NCBI GenBank assembly: GCA_027475525.1
Contig: JAMWFC010000034.1
Location: forward strand, 124,001-188,000
Source: Macrolepiota albuminosa
Taxonomy: Eukaryota > Basidiomycota > Agaricomycetes > Agaricales > Agaricaceae
Length of the DNA stretch: 64,000 bases
Direction: 5' to 3'
Every line of letters begins with the position of its first letter. Positions within the stretch are counted from its first letter, which is position 1. This document shows, in pieces, positions 55,505 to 64,000 of the stretch. The notes under the pieces were generated by a model. The model worked only from the letters and a program-made list of their open reading frames with translations. It was not told the origin of the DNA and searched no databases. Both the position numbers and the translations under genes were made by a program.

Positions 55505-58220
55505 TCAGTGGGTAATGGACTCCTTGACTACAGGCAAATCTACCACTATAGACTCAGTAAGCACGACATTAATCGCTGGAGGAATAGTGGATAGTGTACT
55601 ATGCGCCGACATTTGGTTTAAGAGAGTGACCTGGTTAAGGTCCATGCCAATAAGATAATAGAGGCCATCAGCCTCAGGGTTGATCAGGAGATTACTCTCC
55701 TCATGGTGCTTGAACATAAGACAATAATAGTCATCTTCGGTCATCTTCTGCCATTTATTCCATTGTAGGATTGCAGGAGGAGTGTCATAGGTAGAAAGGC
55801 ACTCCATGCGCTCATCATTGATCTGTTTGAAGATGTCCATAGACATTGTTGGTGAGTAGAACTGCTGTTCCAGGAAGACCACGCTGTAAGTATATGCATG
55901 ATCTACCCAGTCCAGTGGGATCCAGTTGTATAAAAAGATACATAATGCATTATTATCAGAAAAGTTCTGTGCATGCTTGTCGGGTACATGAACTTGATAG
56001 ATTTTGAGCTTTGGCTCATGTTGGGGCTCAAACAGTTGTTTAGGAAACATGGCATCATATGAGGCAATTGCCTCATAATATAGTCCTGGATAGGCTATGA
56101 AAAGAGTCATGCACCAAATGATCATGGGTTTGGCTGTGCCATTAGCGCAGAAAGCTTGACACAATGCAAATCTGAAGAGAGTTTGCCAGTGCATGCAGTA
56201 TGCATGGTCAACTGCAATGCCCTGATAGGTATTCTCTAGCCTGGAGTAACCAAAGATAAGTGCATACTGTGCTAGCTAATCCAGGTCAAACAGCGTGGCT
56301 AGGTCTTAAGCACGCATTACATGCAGCACCATGGAACCATCTTCTTTCATGCATAGAAAGCACCTCAGAATTTGTCATTGCTCCACAAGAGCGAGGTTGT
56401 CAGAACCCTGCAATAGGTTGATGAGGTTCTGATACTGAGGCTCCTTCATCAGGAGCTGCATGGTTCAATCATGCAGAGCCTCAACTGTTTGCTGGATGAA
56501 CATTTGAAGCTCTATGATTAATATATAGGCAATAATTCTGTTGTGATGTGGGATGTGGATGTTCATATAATATTTATAGAACTGGTCCAGCTCTAACAGA
56601 GTGCAGGTAAGACCATGCAAGGTGTGCTTGTAAACAATTGTGCCCAGAATATAGGCATGCTGGCCAGAGGCATACTCATACGACACTGCTCTGTTGGCAT
56701 CAGCTCCCATCAGCACAGTATTCATGGCATACAAATAGTACATGCAGTGGCTGAGTGTTCCTCTGAAGCATGAGTTCATTTGCTTGATATTAAGTGGCCC
56801 CACACTTTCACACCCAGACCATCAGGAATTCTTCCTGAGAAATCATCCTTGGCCCTATATTTCAGGGCCTGCAACTTCTTGGCGTGGTTTGCCTTCTTTT
56901 TTGCTATGCACTTATTGTGCAATACTCATTGGAATTGGTCCACTGCTGATTCCCCCTCCTTGCTGTCCTCCTTCTGCTCCAAGCTTGACTCTACATAGTT
57001 GCTCTTGTCAGACAAGGATGCAACTGGTGCTTTGCCTTTTCCAGGCATGGGTTTTCCTCTCGAGATCACCACCAGACCATTGTATTGTTCCAGTGTGCAG
57101 GGGTCTGGAGTCAAGACAACCATGGGGTAATATTCTGGTGGAGCTGGTACAAACATTGGCAGCATGAAAAGCATCTGGAATTTTCCTGCTTGTGTGGAAA
57201 TGCCAGCAGGAAAGGCTATGACCTCCAATTTGGAGGCATCAAGAGGTGGCTTGTAGCTGCAATGTTGATAAGATATCTCCAGTGTTGCCAAAGCAGATGA
57301 TGTAGATGATGGCTGAGCCACCAGAGGGGCAAGTGCATTTTGTGCCAAAGGTCTCCCTTCAGGCTCAGCATAAGGAATGTTGTGAATAGGTGCCCTTGGC
57401 ACTGCAGTGACAGATTTGGACCTCATAGGTGGAGCCTGAGGTGGTGCAGATTCCCACTAATCCAGAGACAGCCCAGCCAAAGGCTCACTGACTGCAGCCA
57501 GTGGCTTTGACGAGGCCTGAGGGCCCAGGATGGGTAGCCGCAATGAGGAGGCAACAGACTGAGCAGGCTGCTCAGGGCATGCTAGTTGCACTGCTGGTGG
57601 CATTCTAGCACATGGAGGCTCAACTGGTTGAACAGGCTGTTATCTAGCCCTCTTGATCTCAGTGGTCGGTTCCTTGAATGTTGAAACTTTGCACTTAAAT
57701 GCACAGTTGATCTGTTCCAGCACTAATATGCACTGCCTCTTCATCAGCTTGATTTGGTGAAGCAGTTCTTCTATCATGACAATGGCCAAACTGTCCTGCA
57801 AAAAGGACGCAGTTGCAGGGACTGGCTGTCCTGCTGCTTCCAGTCAGCTAAGGAGTGTGTCTGGCACTGCTGATTCCTGTGCTGGTGGTGCAGGGTCCAC
57901 ATATGGCTCAGCCATGGGCCAATGTGCCTATGTACAGATGGCAGTCCCATCACCGTACCTGCATATGTAGTATCAATGTCTGCAGTCACACTGGTGATAC
58001 TTAATAGTAGTGCTTCTCATGTGTTTTGTCTTCTGGGCACTCATAGCGCCCCTCATCATCTACCTCCATCTCTTATAAGTGAAGGAGGGTCTGGTATGGT
58101 AGCAGTTCCTCACAACCTGGATAGGCCATGCCTGCTGTCTGGTATTGGCTGCCTGCCAGATACGGCAGCTGCCTCTGATAGTCTGGTCGATATGGATCAT
58201 CTGGATAATCCTGTATATTA
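55505..58220 (-). pseudogene. Long gag-like ORF of the TGTAACAGAG element, decayed
   Basis: Minus-strand blocks follow one order: Pro/Ala-rich region (57900-57430), PDPCTLEQYNGLVVISRG (near 57090), KAPVASLSDKSNYVESS, SGRIPDGLGVKVWGPLNIKQ (near 56830), VSYEYASGQHAYILGTIVYK (near 56670), FALCQAFCANGTAKP (near 56150) and WIPLDWVDHAYTYSVVFLEQ (near 55890). This matches a multicopy Agaricomycete hypothetical-protein family in which DGLGVKVWGP and YEYASG are constant, as I recall it. Function is unknown; the adjacent polypurine tract and LTR make a gag-like role likely. At least five stops lie where Trp or Gln is expected. The stretch 55073-55500 is its 3' untranslated part. Confidence 0.55.
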
Positions 58221-61200
58221 GGGAGTCTCCCCCCCACACAAGAGCCTTGCAGGCTCTGATGATTTTTTTGTGACCTCAATAGGCCATATCAGAAAAACGT
58301 GTCAGCTACGTGTATTGGGACTTAGAAGGAGAAAAGAGAAAAAAAATCTCCTAACTCTGTTAGTGGTGTAAATAACTACAAATATTTGCCACTCAGTCTT
58401 TCACCAGTTATCAAAGTAGCATAAACAGCTACAATTAGTTGCCACCCAGTCAATAATTGGGTATCAAAGTAGACTTTGTCCACATTCACCACCTCACATG
58501 CTCTATGCACGTTTTGCTAGCTGGTGAGGGTGTTTCATGTTCTGCAGCTCTAAGTATTGGTCCATTGCTGCAAGATCCTTGCAATTTACCAGCAGCTTCC
58601 AGGTAGTATCACTTAAGCTCCACCTTACCTCAAATTTGAGGTTTCCTCTTGTCCACCTATGACTTATGAGGTCATCTACAAACCGTTTCTGGTCATCACC
58701 AGTCCCAAAGTTATATGGCTCCAGGGTTGCGTGATTAGGGAATAGTGTGTTACTATTGGCCAAGTACAGTTGCAACAGCAATACATGGAACTTAGACACT
58801 ATTCTGCATGCCTACAATGCATGGAGTAGTTCCAACATGTAGTTAGATGTGCTCAGCTCAGCCTCAAGGACCCTATATGGTCTAATCCACTTGGGACATA
58901 ACTTACTCATTCTGCCTTTTGGCAAGTTCAACTTTCTTGATGTCTGGTTCATCATGCCTGCAATTATTCACATGTTTTGTCAGCCATACGTGCAACTCTA
59001 TAATTGCATCATGAGCATCTGCTAAGTTTCTTAGTGCTGATAATGCCAACTGTAGTTGGGTGTGCTGGACATATACGCAGTACAACACCGTCTCCAGTGC
59101 CTGGTGTGCAGGATTATGAGGAGTCCTGACAGGATCCTGGTGTGCTCAAGCAGATGTGATAGAACAATGCACTAGATGATAGTATCTTGAGTGCTATCTA
59201 GCAAACAGTAAGTGCTATAGTTTAAGCAAAGATAAAGAGAAGAAGATGAGTAGCACAGCATAATATGCCTATAGGTGGCACCGTAAACAACAAAGACAAG
59301 ATAGACAAAGCTAGCACCCAACTTAATGACAAAGTCAGGCAAAGCTAGCACAATTTGAACGCTAAGTGTAACTGGGTGCTCAAGAGGTTACGATTTGTTG
59401 TTATATACATGTGAAGTAGCTATCTTATATACTATGCACTACTGTGTTTTCCAAGATAAGTCCATCTGTGGCACTATCTCTTAGTGCCTCTCCTTGTGGT
59501 TCCCTCCAATAGTGACCTGTCAACGGTGACCCATAGCACATGGATGACAGTGACCAACAGCATTATGCTCCACAGCAACCAACAGTGACTTTAAGTTGAC
59601 TTAGAATTATACAGATCTGTTCACTCTTAATATAATTCCAATTGGCCAGGCTGCTTCAGAGTATGGTCAGAAAATCCTCGACAGATGCTGTGAGCACTAA
59701 TGTCAGCACTACTTATTGTATTAATTCCTGACTGGTCCAGATGTTGGGTTTAAGTATATCCTATGCTGCTGTCATTGATTCTTTTAGACTTCTGATTGAG
59801 ATGCCTCATCAAATGGCAGCACCTACTTCTGACCTCTTCTGTAAGTGATTGGAGTTTGGTCAGAGTCCACCTTCTATTATCGTGTTAGTGCTATACATCT
59901 CAAACCTTCCAATTCCTTGAAGTCAGTGAATAAAGGGTGCTGAAGGGCTGATAAATAATGATTAAGGTAGACCTGCAATAATGTGCCCAAGCCAGAGCTG
60001 TTTTGTATTCAATCTGGTCACTAGAGTCTCCTGTATGTCAAGTGTTGGTGAACCTATAATGTCCCTTGATATGCTCAGTCTGAGCAGAAGCCTATCAGTG
60101 CATTGCATGCAAACTGTTTAACTCCAATATGAACAGCTTTGTCAATGCGAAGTTTCTAAATCATGGATGGCATATAGCCATTATTGAGTTCAAAGGGTAA
60201 ATATTCTGTGGTCTCAGATATGCTCGCATTTATCACAAATTCAATGAATGGACATATATCTACCCAGTCCTTCTAATTAGGACATACAAATGCTTGCAGT
60301 ATCTGCACAATATTTCTATTTGCTTGTTTTGTCTAGCCATTTGTTTGCAGATGAAACAACGTTGACATGAGCAACTTTGCTCCAAGCAGCTTATGCAACT
60401 CCTTTCACCATTTAGAAGTAAACTTAGCATTTCAATTACTTATGATCAAGCTGGGCAATCCATGAAGGCATACTAACTCCTTGAAATAGATCCAAGACAA
60501 GTTCAAGGCTGTCATAGTTGTCCTCAATAGAATAAGATGGACCATACTGGTCATTCTACAGATTACTACCCACAAGTAGTTGAAACCCTTCAATTCTAGA
60601 AAATGGACTTATAAAGTCCATCCCAATCAAGTTTCAGGGTTTGATTGGAATAGGAAGCAAATGAAGCTTTCCTGGCAGCTTCAATGTTGACACTTTTGAC
60701 TGTTGACATTGCTTGCATGTCAAGCAGAATTGACTTGTTTCCTTGGCCATTTGTGGCCACCAGTACCAGTGTTGCACGTAGTCCAGCATTTTTTAAGTTC
60801 CAAAGTGGCCTACTACTTTGTGGGCCCAGTCCAGAATAGTCGTGATTAACAACTGCTTCCAGGAAATGCAGATGACTTTGAACCCAGTAAGTCTGGTAAG
60901 ATAAATGAGTTGCTGCTCCACCTTGAAGCATGGATGTGCTTGGATATTGTTCATAATCTCTAGAAAGAGATTGTCATCCTTGTATTCTTGCTGGATACGT
61001 GTGCAAAATTGTGCATTGCCTAGGTTGGCTGGTGCAGACTGATAATCATGCAAATCCAGTGCCTGCTGGAGAGTCATCTCAGCACCACTAGGAGGCACCT
61101 TTTGCCTCGTTTCTTCACCTGGCTGGGGGACCTTATGGTCCACCAGCTCCTGGGCCTCGATATTACAAGCTTTTCACTGTTCTTACAGTCACTTGCTGCA

Positions 61201-64000
61201 ATATGATTCCTGCACTTGCATGGTGTGTAGCCTGACTGTATGTTCTTTGATTTCATGGAACTTATGCAAGGGCAAGTCTTTGCCCTCTGGGTCAATACGT
61301 CTGTCTGCCTGGACATAGTTATGTGCATCATAGACATCGTCTTGAGTATCATTCTCAAAATATTGAGACAGGCAGTCTGTGACCTTGTTCAATTCGCCTT
61401 TTACATAGGCGATGTCAAACTGATATCATGACATGTAGTCAATCCAGCAACATTGTTGCGGTGATAGGCACATTTGAGTCTTGAAAAACTCGAGTGCTTT
61501 GTAATCTGTAATGATATAGATCCTGTATCCCATCAGTTTATCTTTCCACTTAAGGAGGGCTTCTAAGATAGCAAGAGTGTTTAACTTATGTACTGCATAG
61601 TTCTGCTGTGCAGCAATGAACTTATGGGACATAAATCCTGCTGGTCAGCAAGTTTGCCACATTTTACCTTGGCCAAACATGGCCCCAACCCCTGTTTTTG
61701 ATGTGTTGCATATGAGACAAATGGGCTCGTCAATGCATGGATCAATTGACGGGATCACTGGTGTCTTTGTGCAAATGTGCTTAATCATTTTGAAGCACTA
61801 CTAATGCAGTGGTCTCCAGTAAAAAGAGGACCTATTCTGGGTCATTGGCATCAGTGGCTCAGTATATGCTGTGATATCTGACAAAAAGTTACCAATATAA
61901 TTTACTAACCCAACAAATCGCTGGATATCATTATATGTTCATGGAGTACACCACTCTCAAATTTGATTGAGTTTATCTGTGTCCAGGTGAATACCCTTCT
62001 TGTCAATGACATGACTAAGACAGTATATATTGGGTGCATACAACTCGCACTTTTTCCATTTGAGATAGAGGCTGGCCTTACATAGTCATTCAAATACAAC
62101 TTATAAATGCTGCTCATGCTCCTTCATGGAATCTGAATAGATGAATATATTGTCTAAATAGACATGCATAAACTTCCCAATTACATCTCAAAAGATGGAG
62201 GTCATTAACCTCTGGAATGTTGCTGGTGCATTACAGTTACCAATTTGCATGATATTGCTTATAAATGTCCCCATCAGGGATGAAAACAGCATCTTTGGTA
62301 TATCTTCTTTATGTATGCGAACCTGTTCATATGTATCTGTCAGGTTAATTTTTGACCAATATTTTGCTGTGACAACATCTTTACGTATGACTTTTTGATC
62401 TGGAAGGGGTGTTACATCCTTGACTGTATTATTATTGCACTGTTGCACATCCAATGCAGTTTGTAATGTCCCATCTTTCTTGAAAATACAAAGTAAAGAT
62501 GCAGCTTGCACTGCTGGTCATGTTTCCCACTACTTCGCATTTATGTATCTATTTGTCTTTTCACAAAGCTAATCCTGCAGTGCTTGCAAACAGCAAAGCA
62601 AGTGATACTTGTACTGCTTATTCTCATCAATGAGGTTAATCTCATGATTAACCTCCCTCCATGATGGAAGTTCTCCCTTTGTCCCATTGACAATATCAGC
62701 AAACTTCTGTTGCCATTGCTGGTGCAATCAAGGAATATCTTCCTCTGTAAGGCTCATAGCCTTATCTTTCTCTTTTGCTATGCATGCTACACACAGCTGA
62801 ACCTTTGGTTCAAATTGCTTCCATAAGGCATATATGTGCTCTTCTGTGAGATTTCCTTGATTCAACCTTACAACTGGTTGCCTCCTTGCTACTCTTGTCA
62901 TATTTGATGACAAATGCACACTTCTTGCTTTTAGCAATATCTCATCAAATACGATGTCCGATGCTTTGGAAATCTTGTCTTCTTGTGCATGACGGTATAC
63001 TTCTCCCGTCTGGGTTGACTACATCCTTTCCATAGTATGTGTCACTATTGATGCTACCAGTTCATTCCACTCTTGTGGCATTTGTGAGTTATATGCTCAT
63101 TGCACTCCTGGCCAAGGCACTGGTCAATCTATTAGTGACCTTGTGCTTTCTACAGTTTCTATTGTACTATATACCTCATCCTTGATGAGATCCTCCACCC
63201 TCACTTGAGAGATAGTCAGTTGACATTCCAGTGACTCCACTACACGTTTACTATGCTTATTCTTATGCTGTGTAACCTGATTAGGCTTTTTCATTTGTAC
63301 ACCTAACTGCATCCGGGTGCTTTCCTTTCTTCAGAGTTCCTTAAAACTCTTCCTCTGACATTATAATAGCCAGCAAGTTTGCCAGCAGGCCTTTAGGTGG
63401 GAAATGCTCATCTTTCATCTCCTGTACAGTTGCTTTCTTGTGACCATTTAGTCAGTCACATTTGTTGCAATGCTTCTTTGTTGCACAATAGCATCTCAAG
63501 CGACTGTCTGTGTTACTTAACATGACTTTTTCTGCCTTCATAGGCTTACCATTCACAACAACCATGTTGTTCACAAAGTCTAAGGACACTTTGTTCTTAT
63601 GTATAAACAGTGTACCAATGATCATATCATAGCAATTAAAATTTGCTATGTCTACATACTCCTTGGTCAACATCCCTGATATTTTTATCTTCACCTCAGC
63701 ACCAAACTGCATCATGGCATGGCTTCCTATGGTCCTCAACTGGAGCATCAATAGCTTCTTCAACTCATAAATACGTATCACATTGACATGAGCAAACTGG
63801 GGTATAATGCCCATAGTAGTACTCTCTGAGTCCTACAACATCCAGGCCAGATGTCCATTAACATCAATGTAAGTGACCAAGCACTCCTTCTCCTCAGGAG
63901 TATAACGTGGCCACTGCAACTTATTGGTTGCCTTCTGCAAGGTTACATGTCTCATTCAGACACCTTGATCTTCACAGCACTCTGTCAGTGCAAGCAGGTG
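58221..64000 (-). pseudogene. Chromodomain Gypsy pol, decayed, split by a solo LTR
   Basis: Reading minus from the window edge: aspartic protease (63830-63452, with DSEST where DSGST is expected and FNCYDMIIGTLFIHKNKVSL), reverse transcriptase (62511-61880, with KINLTDTYEQVRI and YLDN where YLDD is expected), RNase H (61632-61350, AVHKLNTLAILEALLKWK and TDYKALEFF), integrase (61143-60098, zinc finger HKVVGHFG...CLTCKQCQQSK and IGMDFISPF), then after the inserted LTR the integrase C-terminal part and a chromodomain (58680-58503, DDLISHRWTRGNLKFEVRWS). A G-rich tract TGTGTGGGGGGGAGA at about 58224-58238 (minus sense) may be its polypurine tract, but no LTR follows. Stops abound. The 5' part (gag) lies beyond the window. 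Confidence 0.85.
59038..60097 (+). mobile_element. Solo LTR copy G, TGATRATGCC family, inside Gypsy pol
   Basis: 1,060 bp from TGATAATGCCAACTG to GAAGCCTATCA with a perfect 4-bp duplication GTGC (59034-59037 and 60098-60101). It separates the integrase core from the integrase C-terminal part. It looks as old as copies C and D. Confidence 0.9.

Overview
The window looks like repeat-dense nuclear DNA of a filamentous fungus, most likely an Agaricomycete (mushroom-forming basidiomycete). The reasons are very short GT-AG introns (45-70 bp), a basidiomycete-type sesquiterpene synthase, and a mix of Helitrons, chromodomain Gypsy, a Tad1-like LINE, KDZ and Plavaka remnants and many solo LTRs. No prokaryotic operon, rRNA, CRISPR array or bona fide tRNA gene was seen. 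Identifications rest on reading the translations and on memory of the families; no database search was possible.

Layout. 1-1.7 kb: degraded coding remnant. 1.98-9.4 kb: nearly complete Helitron on the minus strand, bracketed by two compensating 23-nt palindromes. 9.4-11.6 kb: island that keeps its CpGs, with an intact three-exon membrane-protein gene. 11.7-15.3 kb: broken Helitron carrying a LINE, which itself carries a mariner-type MITE. 15.3-16.9 kb: decayed PIF1-like helicase of a different family. 17-34 kb: graveyard of solo LTRs (two large families plus a small one), tRNA-like SINE repeats and a KDZ transposase fragment. 35.2-36.8 kb: CACTA-type MITE beside a Plavaka transposase remnant. 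39.7-42.8 kb: second CpG-retaining island with a sesquiterpene synthase broken by one stop codon and other gene fragments. 43.9-48.9 kb: third Helitron (plus strand), joined head-to-tail to the 5' end of a fourth. 49.2-54.1 kb: young gag-only LTR retrotransposon inserted in that fourth Helitron. 54.9-58.2 kb: decayed LTR element with a long gag-like ORF. 58.2-64 kb: decayed chromodomain Gypsy pol, itself split by a solo LTR.

How it fits together. The window records nested waves of transposition followed by C-to-T/G-to-A decay, strongest at CpG: old copies have lost CpG and gained stops, while young copies and the two host-gene islands retain CpG. The two 5' LTR-type families with TGATRATG or TGATGACG starts make 4-bp target duplications; the TGTTACGACC family makes 5-bp ones.

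Assembly warning. Nine tandem duplications of exactly 77 bp occur inside the repeats, and one gap of exactly 100 N interrupts a Helitron. A constant 77-bp overlap is what a k=77 de Bruijn assembly leaves when neighbouring contigs are abutted without trimming. Several apparent frameshifts are therefore artefacts.
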